64,000 nucleotides of DNA from Actinomadura atramentaria DSM 43919 (GCF_000381885.1 NZ_KB907222.1:62001-126000), one strand, 5' to 3'. Positions 43,209-51,443 are shown, counted from the first letter of the stretch. Made by a program: numbers and translations. The notes: a model not told the origin generated them from the sequence alone.

Positions 43209-44125
43209 CGCTGCTCCTCGACCGGTCCACACTGGAATCCGTCCTCGAACCGGCGCGCTGCGTCGCGGCGCTGCGCGCGGGCTTCGTCGCGCCGCCCCCG
43301 CCCGTCCCGGCCCATCGCACGGTGGCGAAGCTGCCCGCCCCCGGCGGCGCGACGGCGCTCCTGCCCGGCCTGGTGGACGGGATTCCCGCGTACACCGTCA
43401 AGGTCAACGCGAAGTTCCCGGCCGCCCGGCCCGCCCTGCGCGGGGTGGTGTGCCTGCACGACCTGGCGTCCGGGGAGCTGCTGGCGCTGCTCGACTCGGC
43501 GACCGTCACCGCGTGGCGGACCGGCCTGGCCGCCGCGCTCGGCACGCACGTCCTGGCCCGGTCCGGCGCGGTCGCGGTCGGCGTCGTCGGCGCGGGCGCG
43601 CAGGCCGAGCTGGTCGTCCGGGGGCTGGCCGCGCTGCGGGACGTCCGGTCCCTCGCGGTCTGCGACCTGGACGCCGACCGCGCCGCCGCGTTCGCCGGGC
43701 GCCACGGCGGAGCCCCGGTGGGCTCGCCGCGCGAGGCCGCGCGGGACGCCGACGTCGTCGTCACCGCGACGTGGTCGCGCGAACCGCTGCTGTCGGCCGC
43801 CGACGTCGCGCCCGGCGCGCACGTCACCGCGCTCGGCGCGGACGAGCCGGGCAAGGCGGAACTGGCCCCCGACCTGCTGTCGTCCGCGCGGGTCGTGGTG
43901 GACGACGTGCCGCTCGCCACCGCGACGGGCGTGCTCGCGGGCGGCGCGGTCGCCGGTCCGGCGGTGCTCGGCGACGTGCTGCGCGGCCCCGCGCCGGGCC
44001 GCCGGTCGGCCGGGGAGGTCACGGTGTACGCGCCGGTCGGCCTGCCGTGGCAGGACCTCGCGCTGGCGTGGGAGGCGTACGGGCGGGCGGGGGAGGGCGT
44101 TCCGGCGTTCGACTTCCTGGCGTGA
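43205..44125 (+). CDS. ornithine cyclodeaminase/mu-crystallin family enzyme
   Basis: A 306-residue NAD(P)-binding protein. A substrate/dimer half (GGATALLPGLVDG, YTVKVNAKFPAARPALRGVV, DSATVTAWRTGLAAALG) precedes a Rossmann domain with VGVVGAGAQAELVVRGLAAL. The family includes ornithine and lysine cyclodeaminases, alanine dehydrogenase, ketimine reductases and SbnB. It differs clearly from the SbnB homologue at 14235, so it probably makes or reduces another building block. GTG 43205 overlaps the thioesterase stop. No adenylation domain here carries a recognised Pro or pipecolate code, so proline formation is not supported. The reaction is left open. Confidence 0.75.
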   Translation: MTLLLDRSTLESVLEPARCVAALRAGFVAPPPPVPAHRTVAKLPAPGGATALLPGLVDGIPAYTVKVNAKFPAARPALRGVVCLHDLASGELLALLDSATVTAWRTGLAAALGTHVLARSGAVAVGVVGAGAQAELVVRGLAALRDVRSLAVCDLDADRAAAFAGRHGGAPVGSPREAARDADVVVTATWSREPLLSAADVAPGAHVTALGADEPGKAELAPDLLSSARVVVDDVPLATATGVLAGGAVAGPAVLGDVLRGPAPGRRSAGEVTVYAPVGLPWQDLALAWEAYGRAGEGVPAFDFLA

Positions 44126-44208
44126 CCGTTTGTCGTGGGTTGCCCCGGTTATAGGAAGATGAGCGGCCGCCCTTGATAGGGCGAACATCGTCTTATGGGG
44201 GATTTGCC

Positions 44209-45042
44209 ATGACTGACGTGCCGGACATCACCCTCAACAACGGCGTGACGATCCCGCAACTGGGCTTCGGAACGTTCCAGATCAATCCGGACGAGACGCG
44301 CGACGCCGTCCTGGCCGCCTTCGAGGTCGGCTACCGCCACATCGACACCGCCGAGATGTACGGCAACGAGCGCGGCGTCGGCGACGCGGTCGCGGAGTCC
44401 GGCCTGGACCGCGACGAGGTCTTCGTGACCAGCAAGCTCAACAACAGCTTCCACGCCCGCGACGACGCCCTCAAGGCGTTCGACCAGACGATGGACGACC
44501 TGCGCCTGGACCGGCTCGACCTGTTCCTCATCCACTGGCCGCTGCCGCAGGTGGGGGACTTCGTGGAGACGTGGCGGGCGCTGGAGGAGATCTACGCGTC
44601 CGGGCGCTGCCGCGCGATCGGCGTCTCCAACTTCCAGCCGCCCCACCTGCGGCGGCTGCTGGAGAGCACCGAGACCGTCCCGGCCGTGAACCAGATCGAG
44701 GTCCACCCGTATCTGACGCAGGACACCGTCCGCGCGTACGACCGCGAGCACGGCATCGCCACCGAGGCGTGGTCCCCGATCGCCAAGGGCAACGTCCTCT
44801 CCGATCCCGTGATCAAGCAGATCGCGGACCGGCTCGGCCGCACGCCCGCGCAGGTCACGCTGCGCTGGCACGTGCAGCGTGGCGACATCGTCTTCCCCAA
44901 GTCGTCCTCGCCCGAGCGGATGCGGGAGAACTTCGACGTCTTCGGGTTCGAGCTGACGCCCGCCGACGTCGAGGCGATCAGCGCCCTCAACCGCGACGAG
45001 CGCACCGGCCCCGACCCGGACACCTTCAACTTCGCGGGCTGA
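44209..45042 (+). CDS. aldo/keto reductase
   Basis: A 277-residue NADPH-dependent reductase of the TIM-barrel AKR family, similar in pattern to 2,5-diketo-D-gluconate reductases. The catalytic tetrad is D46, Y51, K76 and H109 (DTAEMYG, VTSKL, LIHWP). The cofactor site at the C-terminus reads FPKSSSPERMREN. ATG 44209 has GGGGGAT upstream. It lies 83 bases after the NRPS operon, so it may be the last pathway gene or an unrelated housekeeping detoxification gene. I lean to the latter because the gap is longer than others in the operon. Confidence 0.9.
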   Translation: MTDVPDITLNNGVTIPQLGFGTFQINPDETRDAVLAAFEVGYRHIDTAEMYGNERGVGDAVAESGLDRDEVFVTSKLNNSFHARDDALKAFDQTMDDLRLDRLDLFLIHWPLPQVGDFVETWRALEEIYASGRCRAIGVSNFQPPHLRRLLESTETVPAVNQIEVHPYLTQDTVRAYDREHGIATEAWSPIAKGNVLSDPVIKQIADRLGRTPAQVTLRWHVQRGDIVFPKSSSPERMRENFDVFGFELTPADVEAISALNRDERTGPDPDTFNFAG

Positions 45043-45052
45043 CCGGCCGCCG

Positions 45053-45090
45053 TTCGACATATGCCGATGGACGACCTATAGTCGCGGCAT
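45053..45090 (+). promoter_or_regulatory. promoter of the padR gene, probably leaderless
   Basis: TTCGAC (45053-45058) and TATAGT (45077-45082) are separated by 18 bp. The ATG of padR is at 45089, where transcription should begin. No ribosome-binding site precedes it, so the mRNA is likely leaderless. The imperfect dyad CGACATAT...TATAGTCG over the promoter may be the PadR autoregulatory site. Confidence 0.65.
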
Positions 45091-45427
45091 GGCATCCACA
45101 GCGATGCAGGAGCCGACGCGCCTCCTGCTCACCGCCCTGGCCGACGAGCCCAGGCACGGCTACGCACTGATCAAGGAAGTCGAGGCGATCTCCTCGGGCC
45201 GGGTCCGGCTCCGGACGGGGACGCTCTACTCCGCGCTCGCCCGGCTCCAGGAGCAGGGGTGGGTCGAGGCGAGCGGCGAGGAGGTCGTGGACGGCCGGCA
45301 CCGGCGCTACTACGCGCTGACCGACGAAGGCGGCGCCGCCCTCGCCGAGGAGGCGGCCCGGCTGCGCTCCCTCGCCGCCGAGGCGGACCGCCGTCTCGCG
45401 CTGCGCACCCGGAGCGTGCCCGCGTGA
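45089..45427 (+). CDS. PadR-family transcriptional regulator
   Basis: A 112-residue PadR-type winged-helix protein: LLTALADEPRHGYALIKEVEAIS, then GTLYSALARLQEQGWVEA as recognition helix and wing, and a short C-terminal dimerisation helix. PadR proteins usually repress a neighbouring membrane or efflux gene and respond to small molecules. Its stop overlaps the GTG of the membrane-protein gene, so the two are co-translated and probably form a regulator-target pair. Confidence 0.92.
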   Translation: MASTAMQEPTRLLLTALADEPRHGYALIKEVEAISSGRVRLRTGTLYSALARLQEQGWVEASGEEVVDGRHRRYYALTDEGGAALAEEAARLRSLAAEADRRLALRTRSVPA

Positions 45428-46503
45428 GCGGCCGTCCGGACGGCGCGCCCGACGACCACCGGGGCCGCGCGCCCGACGACGGCCGGGGCGGCGAGTCCGC
45501 CGAGCGGCTGGCCGGGCTCGTCGTCCGGCTGTACCGCCCGGCCGCCCGCCGCGACCGGGCCGCCGAGATCACCGACACTGTCCGGGACGCGCTGCGCGGC
45601 CAGGGCCCCGCCGGGGCCGCGCGTGAACTGGCCGACCTCTTCGCGCACGCGCTGCGGCACCGCCTCGGCCTGACCGCGTCATCGCGCTTCGGCGCGGCGG
45701 TGGCCGCCGCCGCGCCGCTCGCCGCCGCGTCCGGGGCCGTCCTGTCGGCCGTGTTCCTGCTGTTCGCCGAGTGGGACTGGCGGGCGCAGGCGCTGCCGAA
45801 CCCGTCCGCGCCGCCGAGTTTCGGCCCGTTCACGACGCTCGGGCCGGTCGTGTACGCGTGCTGGCTGCTGGTGCTCGTGGCGGCGACCCTGGGCCACCGC
45901 CGCGCGACGAGGGCGTTCACGGGCGCGAGCGTCCTCGCCGCCGCCGCGACGTTCCCCCTCTCGGCCGTCACCGGCGTGCCCCGGCCGCCGCTGTTCGTGC
46001 TGGCCCCGCTGGTGTTCTTCGCGGCGGTCGTGCTGGCCGCGCCGGTCGATCCCCTCGCCCCGGAACGCGCCGACCGCAGACCGGTCCCGCTGCTGGCCGC
46101 GGCGGGCCTCGCCGCCCTCACCGCCGCGACGTTCGCGAACGGCGACTTCTGGGAGACCACTCGGATACCGGGCATCCCCGCCACCCGCGAGTCCCGCCCG
46201 CTCTGGTACCGCCACGGCCCCTCGGCCGCCGAGATCGGGTTCTGCATCGCGGCCCTGCTCGTCGTCGGCCTGGTGGCGGCCCTGCTGCTGATGCGCCGGA
46301 ACCCGCCTCTCCCGGCGGCGGTCCTGCTCATCGCCCCGCCCTGGCTCATGCTGGTCCGCGACTACAACGTGCAGGAAGTCCTGGGCGGCCGAGAGGCGCT
46401 CATCTGGACCGCCGCAGCAACCTTGGGCACCGCGCTGGCCGCCCTCACCGCCACCGCCACCACCCGCCTCCACCGACCCCCCGCCGCGCCGACCCCCGAC
46501 TGA
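45424..46503 (+). CDS. multi-pass membrane protein paired with PadR
   Basis: A 359-residue protein with a hydrophilic N-terminal ~75 residues (a helical AAEITDTVRDALRGQG region) and then about seven or eight hydrophobic segments, for example SGAVLSAVFLLFAEW, VVYACWLLVLVAATLG, LVFFAAVVLAAPVD and EIGFCIAALLVVGLVAALL. No transporter or enzyme motif is visible. GTG 45424 overlaps padR by 4 bases. Proteins of this layout are common partners of small PadR regulators in actinomycetes, and their function is not known. Its last ~130 coding bases and the bases after the stop are C-rich and G-poor, a possible Rho entry site. Confidence 0.75.
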   Translation: MSGRPDGAPDDHRGRAPDDGRGGESAERLAGLVVRLYRPAARRDRAAEITDTVRDALRGQGPAGAARELADLFAHALRHRLGLTASSRFGAAVAAAAPLAAASGAVLSAVFLLFAEWDWRAQALPNPSAPPSFGPFTTLGPVVYACWLLVLVAATLGHRRATRAFTGASVLAAAATFPLSAVTGVPRPPLFVLAPLVFFAAVVLAAPVDPLAPERADRRPVPLLAAAGLAALTAATFANGDFWETTRIPGIPATRESRPLWYRHGPSAAEIGFCIAALLVVGLVAALLLMRRNPPLPAAVLLIAPPWLMLVRDYNVQEVLGGREALIWTAAATLGTALAALTATATTRLHRPPAAPTPD

Positions 46504-47348
46504 CCCCATCCCACCACCCGCCCAGAACACGACCACCACACCACAAACCAGAACACCGCCCACACAGCGGCCCAAGCGGAACAGCCCCGCCCAACACACC
46601 GCACACCCCGAAAAGCCCGATCGGGTAACGCCCGGTCGGGCACCGCACGCCGGAGCACCGCACGCCGGAGCGTCGCACGGTCGGGCACCGCGCGGCCGGG
46701 ATAGCGCCGCTGAGTGCCGCGCGGCCGGCGCGGAACATGGCCGGGGCAGAGCATGCGGGCAGGACACTGTAGGGCCGGCGTGGCGCGGATCGGAGTGGCG
46801 CGCGGCGGGCCACCTCCCGGTCGGGCGTCGTGCGGCGGAGCACCGCGCGGCGGGGCGTCGTGCGGTGGGGCGTTGTACTGCGCGGTGCCGTGTGACCGGG
46901 CACCGCGCGGCCGGGATAGCGCCGCTGAGTGCCGCGCGGACGGTGCGGAAGATGGCCGAGGCAGAGCGTGCGGTCAGGGCAGGGTACGGCTGGCGTGGTG
47001 TGCGGCCGGACTGGTGTGCGGCCGGGCACTGCACGGCGGGGGCATCACACGGGTGAGGCAGCGCAGGGGGTGGTGTTTAGCCGGAGGCGCAGCGTGCGGG
47101 CGGTGTAGCGCATGGCCGCACCTGCGCCCCCGGCTTGGGAAGTACGGGCGGGGCGCAGGAGGGCCGGGAATGCCGCCGGGGCGGCACGTGGGTGGGGCAG
47201 CGTGCAGGCGGGCGAGGCCGAGGTAGATCGGAGGTGGGTCCAAGGAAAGGCCGGAAGGGGTGGGACGGGCGGGAGGAGAGGGCGGCCGGGCGGGTGCGAG
47301 TGCGGGGAAGGCGGGGCGGGGGGGGGGGAGGCCCGGCATCATGGCCGG
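46504..47348. repeat. 845-bp gene-free gap with degenerate GC-rich repeats
   Basis: Three zones are visible and none codes a recognisable protein. Bases 46504-46620 are rich in C and A and nearly free of T. Bases ~46640-46990 hold degenerate 15-16-bp units of the type GCACCGCACGCCGGA, and a longer direct repeat beginning CGGGCACCGCGCGGCCGGGA at 46682 and again at 46897. Its first 43 bases are identical. Bases ~47110-47335 are G-rich on the plus strand and end in a long G-run near 47310-47326. The open frames here read Arg/Pro/Gly-rich sequence typical of non-coding high-GC DNA. Confidence 0.7.
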
Positions 47349-48158
47349 GTGCAGACGATCGAGGAGATCCGCCGCCACCCGGTGAAGTCGATGCTCGGGG
47401 AGCGGGTCGCGGTGGCGGAGGTGACGTCGGCGGGCGTCGAGGGGGACCGGGTGCTGGCCGTCGTGGACGCGGCGACGGGCCGGGTGGCGTCGGCGAAGAA
47501 CCCGAGGCTGTGGCGCGCGCTGCTGGCGGTGGCCGCCCGCACGACCGGCGACGGCGTCCACCTGACGTTCCCGGACGGCCGAACGCTGGCCGCCAAGGAG
47601 GCCGACGCCGCACTCTCGGAACTCGTGGGCCGCCCCGTCCGCCTGACGGACGTCCCCCCGGAGTCCGGAGCGGTGGACCGCGCAGTCCCCGAACAGGTCC
47701 TGGAACAAGGCATCACCGCCGACGTGGCCGTGGAGCCCAGCGCCCTCCGCGCGGGATCGTTCCACGACTTCGCCCCCGTCCACCTCCTGACAACAGCCAC
47801 CCTCGCAGCAGTAGCCAAAGCGGCAGAAACCCCCATAGACCCGACCCGCTACCGCCCCAACATCCTCATCAACACACCAGAAGCCGAACCCGGCTACCTG
47901 GAGAACACATGGGTCGGCCGAGAAATAAAGATCGGCGACGAACTACTCCTCCGCGTAATAGCAAGAACCCCCCGCTGCGCAATCCCAACCTTGGAACACG
48001 GCCCTCTACCCCGCCTCAAAGAAGCCCTGGGCATCCCAGCCCGCGACAACCGCCTAGAACCAATCCCCGGCATGACCCCCCGAGCCTGCGCAGGCATCTA
48101 CGCCACAGTCCTCCACCCCGGCGTAATCCACCCGGGCGACCCGGTCCACCTCCGCTGA
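47349..48158 (+). CDS. MOSC-domain protein (YcbX-like)
   Basis: A 269-residue protein with an N-terminal MOSC beta-barrel (IRRHPVKSMLGERV, GDRVLAVVD) and the MOSC domain proper (HLLTTATLAAV, RYRPNILI, GDELLLRVIARTPRC). The Cys in TPRCAIPT is the expected molybdenum-cofactor ligand. Such proteins reduce N-hydroxylated compounds or traffic Moco. GTG 47349 starts the similarity; the ribosome-binding site is poor. The 3' half is odd: codons such as ATA, AGA, GCA and CTA, rare elsewhere in the window, become frequent from about 47700 on, and G is scarce on the coding strand. The protein motifs stay intact, so this is a base-composition effect rather than decay. Confidence 0.88.
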   Translation: MQTIEEIRRHPVKSMLGERVAVAEVTSAGVEGDRVLAVVDAATGRVASAKNPRLWRALLAVAARTTGDGVHLTFPDGRTLAAKEADAALSELVGRPVRLTDVPPESGAVDRAVPEQVLEQGITADVAVEPSALRAGSFHDFAPVHLLTTATLAAVAKAAETPIDPTRYRPNILINTPEAEPGYLENTWVGREIKIGDELLLRVIARTPRCAIPTLEHGPLPRLKEALGIPARDNRLEPIPGMTPRACAGIYATVLHPGVIHPGDPVHLR

Positions 48159-48210
48159 CCCCATCACCCCACAACCGTGACCAACCCACCCGAACTTTGA
48201 CGGCTCCTGG

Positions 48211-48228
48211 CCGCGGGACCGCCCGCGG
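48211..48228. terminator. hairpin between convergent MOSC and XRE genes
   Basis: A 7-bp perfect stem, CCGCGGG / CCCGCGG with a 4-base loop, lies between the convergent stops at 48158 and 48332. It has no U-tract. It may end transcription from the MOSC gene, with the G-poor stretch before it acting as a Rho site. Confidence 0.4.
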
Positions 48229-48331
48229 AGACGCGGGCATGAATGCCGCTCATCCCAGCCCGGTTGGTCGCGTGCGTCGGCGGGCGAGGCCCGGCTGGTC
48301 GTGTGGGCCGCGCGCTTTCGCGGATGGTGGG

Positions 48332-48625
48332 TCAGGCGGCCAGTTGGTAGGTCTGCTGGGTGGTGAGGTGGATGGTGCGGGGAGTGGGGGCGGGGCGGTG
48401 GCGGAGGATTTCGGTGGAGACCTCGATCAGGAGTTGTTCGAGGGTGATGCCCAGGGCTCGGCAGATCGTGGCGAGGAGTTCCGAGGAGATCTCCTTGCGG
48501 CCGCGCTCCACCTCGGAGAGATAGGGCAGGGAGACGCGGGCCAGCTCGGAGACCTCGCGGAGGGAGAGGCCGCGGGTTCGGCGGAGTTTTCGGAGTACGC
48601 GTCCGAGTGCTTCCCGCAGTAGCAC
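48332..48625 (-). CDS. XRE/ClgR-like helix-turn-helix regulator
   Basis: A 97-residue protein that is almost all one XRE-type helix-turn-helix: LGRVLRKLRRTRGLSLREVSEL, then VSLPYLSEVERGRKEISSELLATICRALGI. The pattern is close to ClgR, the actinomycete activator of clp protease genes, but the protein is shorter and lacks ClgR's longer C-terminal tail. GTG 48625 has GGGAGG upstream. It is divergent from the metallo-beta-lactamase-fold gene. Whether it is the housekeeping ClgR or a paralogue cannot be told here. Confidence 0.85.
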   Translation of the reverse strand: MLLREALGRVLRKLRRTRGLSLREVSELARVSLPYLSEVERGRKEISSELLATICRALGITLEQLLIEVSTEILRHRPAPTPRTIHLTTQQTYQLAA

Positions 48626-48792
48626 TGCGCCTCCCTAGTACCTCGGCCGGGGCGTCTGCGGATCAGCCTAACGACCGGGCGGCGGCGGGTTGGGCTGTGG
48701 CGGTTCTGCTCTGGGCAGAGAAGGGTTCTTCGTAGCGCGGGAGGCGGCGCAGGGTGGGGTGGGCCGCGCAGGGCGGCCGGGGGAGGGGAACG

Positions 48793-49485
48793 ATGGTTGC
48801 CACGGAGCTTTCGGAGGGTTTGTACCGGCTCGGTCTCGGGCGGTACCAGGCTTACCTGTGGCGGGACGGGGACCGGGCCACGTTGGTCGACACGGGCGAG
48901 GTCGGGTCCGGGGCGCTGATCGTCGCCGCACTCGCGGAGATCGGGCTGTCGCCCGACGCGCTGGAGCGGGTCGTGCTCACGCATTTCCACGACGATCACG
49001 CGGGGTCGGCCGCGGAGATCGCGGCGTTCGGCGTGCCGGTCGTCGCGCACGCCGCCGACGCGCCGGTACTGCGCGGCGAGGTTCCCGGGCCGCCGCCGGA
49101 CTTCACGCCGTTCGAGCGCGAGTTGCACGCGCGTACGGCGGCCGGGTTGAGGCCCGCGCCGCCCGTGGCGGTGGACGTCGAGGTGGCGGATGGTGACGTG
49201 CTCGATTTCGGCGGGGGCGCGCGGGTGGTTTCGGTGCCCGGCCACACGGACGGAAGCATCGCGCTGCACCTGCCCGAGCACGGTGTCCTGTTCACCGGTG
49301 ACCTCATCGCCGAATACGAGGGGGAGATCATTCCGGGCGTCTTCAATCTGGACGCCGCCGAGGCCGCGCGGTCGTTCAGGAAGCTCGCGGCCCTGCGCCC
49401 CACCACCGCGTGCTTCGGCCACGGAGAACCCGCGATCGGCAACGCGGACGCGTTGATCGGAGCGCGGGCCGAGGCGCTCGCCTAG
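48793..49485 (+). CDS. metallo-beta-lactamase-fold hydrolase
   Basis: A 230-residue MBL-fold protein. The metal-binding motif THFHDDHAG is near residue 63, VPGHTDGS supplies a further His, FTGDLI the bridging Asp, and FGHGEP the last His. All expected ligands are present. The general layout is that of MBL-fold hydrolases (glyoxalase II/lactonase-like) with no extra domain. The substrate cannot be predicted. ATG 48793 follows GGGAGGGGAA. It is monocistronic and convergent with the TetR gene. Confidence 0.9.
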   Translation: MVATELSEGLYRLGLGRYQAYLWRDGDRATLVDTGEVGSGALIVAALAEIGLSPDALERVVLTHFHDDHAGSAAEIAAFGVPVVAHAADAPVLRGEVPGPPPDFTPFERELHARTAAGLRPAPPVAVDVEVADGDVLDFGGGARVVSVPGHTDGSIALHLPEHGVLFTGDLIAEYEGEIIPGVFNLDAAEAARSFRKLAALRPTTACFGHGEPAIGNADALIGARAEALA

Positions 49486-49505
49486 CGGTCGCGCTCGCGC
49501 CGGAC

Positions 49506-50096
49506 CTAGGACGCCTCCGGAGCGGCCAGGGCCGCGTCGAGGAGGGCTTCGGCGGCCGCGCGGGCCGTGTGCGCCGCCGTCCGGTCGCCGTCCAGCCGCG
49601 CCGCCAGGGACACCCCGTCGTACAGCAGGTGCAGCCGCCGCGCCAGCTCCGCCGGGTCGGGGACGCCCGCGTCGGCCGCGAGGCCCGTCAGGGTCGTGCG
49701 GAGCCAGGCGCGGTAGTCGCGGGCCGCGCGGTCGGCGGCGCTGCCCGCCGGGGACTCGGCGGACGCGCTGATGAACGCGCACCCGTGGTAGTCCGGCGAG
49801 GCGACGCTCTCGGCGAGGGAGTCGAACACGGCGAGCAGCCGGTCCCGGGGCGAGGCGGCCGCCGCCAGGTGCCGTTCGAGGCGGGCGCGGACGCGCTCGT
49901 GCCGCGACTCCAGATAGGCGCGGACGAGCCCGTCCTTGCTGCCGTAGGTGTTGTAGAGGGACGCCTTGGCCACCCCGGCGCGCTCGATGACCCGGTCGAT
50001 GCCGACCGTGTGGACGCCTTCGCGGTAGAACAGCTCGTTCGCCGCGCTGAGCAGCCGTTCGCGGGCCGACGACCGGACGGAAGCCGTGTTCGACAT
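49506..50096 (-). CDS. TetR-family repressor of the adjacent MFS exporter
   Basis: A 196-residue TetR-family regulator. The helix-turn-helix is near residues 8-50 (ARERLLSAANELFYREGVHTVGIDRVIERAGVAKASLYNTYGSKDGL), followed by an all-helical ligand-binding half. ATG 50096 (MSNTASV) is used; an in-frame start at 50129 would overlap the MFS gene. It lies 34 bases after the MFS stop on the same strand, so it is co-transcribed with its likely target. Paired AGAC/GTCT sites over the MFS promoter are its probable operators, giving autoregulation. Confidence 0.9.
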   Translation of the reverse strand: MSNTASVRSSARERLLSAANELFYREGVHTVGIDRVIERAGVAKASLYNTYGSKDGLVRAYLESRHERVRARLERHLAAAASPRDRLLAVFDSLAESVASPDYHGCAFISASAESPAGSAADRAARDYRAWLRTTLTGLAADAGVPDPAELARRLHLLYDGVSLAARLDGDRTAAHTARAAAEALLDAALAAPEAS

Positions 50097-50130
50097 TCCC
50101 AGCACCTCTCCTCCACGAACCGCGCTCATC

Positions 50131-51366
50131 CTATGCGCGGACGGCCCGCCGCGACCCGGCCCGCGGCCGGTCCAGCAGCAGCCCGACGAGCGCGGCGAGC
50201 GCGAGCAGCACGACGGCCGCGCCGTACTCGCGGGCGGTCACCGCCAGCCCGCCGCCGTGGACGACGAGGAACCCCGCGACGACGGCCGGGACTCCCATCC
50301 CGAGGTACGACACCACGAACACCACCGACAGCACCCCCGCCCGCTCGTGCGGCTCGGCGAGCGGCGCGACCATCCGGATGCCGCCCTGGAACCCGGACCC
50401 GAACCCGAGCCCGGCGACGGCCGTCCCGGCGAAGAACCCGGCCGCCGATCCGGCCGCGTCCGCGGCGAGCGCGGCGGCGACGCCGACGGCGAGCGCGCCG
50501 ATCCCGAGGAACAGCACCGGCCGGACCCGCATGTCGCGCAGCAGCAGCGTGGACAGCGCCGCCGTCCCCGCGAGGGTGAACAGCCCGAGCCCGCCGTACA
50601 GCGCCGAGCGCGAGTGGACGAGGTCGGCGGTCAGCGCGGGGCTGAGCGACCCGTAGAACCCGGCGAGCGCCCACACCGCGAACAGGATCGGCGCGGCGAT
50701 GAGCATGGGCCGCCGGACGTGCCGGGGGACGCGGACGTCCGGCCGCAGCGCGGCGAGCGCGCCCGGCTTGCCCGGCGCGGTCTCGCGGAGCGCCGCGACC
50801 CCGGCGATCTGCAGCAGGAACACGACCGCGAGCAGCAGGTAGATCAGGTGCGTGGGGGCGGGCAGGAACTGCACGACGACCGCCGAGGCCAGCGACCCGC
50901 TGGCGGTGCCGACGCCGGGCGCGACGGAGTTGGCGACCGCGCCGCGCGTCCGGTCGACGTCGAGCATCCCGGCCCCGATCGCGCCGAGCGCGGCACCGGT
51001 GGCCAGGCCCTGGACGACCCGCGCCGCCATCAGCACCCCGACGCCGCCGGCCCCGGCGAAGACGAGCATCGTGAGGGCCTGCACGGCGAGCGCGGCGATC
51101 AGCACCGGCCGCCGTCCGACGTGGTCGGAGACGCGGCCGAAGATCAGCAGCGCGGCGAGCACCGCGACGGCGTAGATGCCGAACACGACCGTCGTCGTGA
51201 TCGGGGAGAACCCCCATTCGGCCTGGTAGGTGGCGTACAGGGGGGTCGGCGCGCTGGACGAGGCCAGCAGCGAGACCGCGATCGAGGTGAGCAGCGCGAG
51301 GGCGGCCACCGGGTGGGCTCGGGGGGCGGGGGCGGTCCGGACGGGGGAGCGGAGCAGGGTGCTCAC
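50131..51366 (-). CDS. MFS efflux transporter
   Basis: A 411-residue major facilitator with about 12 membrane helices. The loop 2-3 signature reads FGRVSDHVGRRPVLI, and there is a motif-C-like GAIGAGMLDVDRTRGAVANSVAPGVGTASGS in helix 5, as in drug/proton antiporters. It is in an operon with a TetR gene and has a strong promoter with operator-like repeats, so it is probably induced by its substrate. It is about 6 kb from the NRPS operon and could export the peptide, but nothing specific links them. ATG/GTG choice at 51366 gives MSTLLRSPV. Confidence 0.92.
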   Translation of the reverse strand: MSTLLRSPVRTAPAPRAHPVAALALLTSIAVSLLASSSAPTPLYATYQAEWGFSPITTTVVFGIYAVAVLAALLIFGRVSDHVGRRPVLIAALAVQALTMLVFAGAGGVGVLMAARVVQGLATGAALGAIGAGMLDVDRTRGAVANSVAPGVGTASGSLASAVVVQFLPAPTHLIYLLLAVVFLLQIAGVAALRETAPGKPGALAALRPDVRVPRHVRRPMLIAAPILFAVWALAGFYGSLSPALTADLVHSRSALYGGLGLFTLAGTAALSTLLLRDMRVRPVLFLGIGALAVGVAAALAADAAGSAAGFFAGTAVAGLGFGSGFQGGIRMVAPLAEPHERAGVLSVVFVVSYLGMGVPAVVAGFLVVHGGGLAVTAREYGAAVVLLALAALVGLLLDRPRAGSRRAVRA

Positions 51367-51388
51367 GGGAAGTCCTCAGCGATTGAGT

Positions 51389-51443
51389 AGACCAGTCTGT
51401 TCAGAACACCGTCGAATCTAGACAGACCCGTCTAACCAGTCAA
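51389..51443 (-). promoter_or_regulatory. MFS-TetR promoter with overlapping operators
   Basis: On the minus strand TTGACT (51443-51438), 17 bp spacing and TAGATT (51420-51415) form a near-consensus promoter. The spacer contains AGAC-CC-GTCT (51424-51433), which extends to TAGAC-N6-GTCTA (51419-51434). A second site AGAC-CA-GTCT (51389-51398) lies 35 bp downstream. These dyads fit binding by the co-transcribed TetR protein. Confidence 0.75.

Noticed and set aside
44126..44208. A promoter between the NRPS operon and the aldo/keto reductase (TTGTCG, TATAGG)
   Set aside because: The spacing is only 14 bp and no alternative pair fits better.
46504..47348. Small genes in the repeat-rich gap
   Set aside because: Every frame reads Arg/Pro/Gly/Cys-rich low-complexity sequence with no start context or known pattern.
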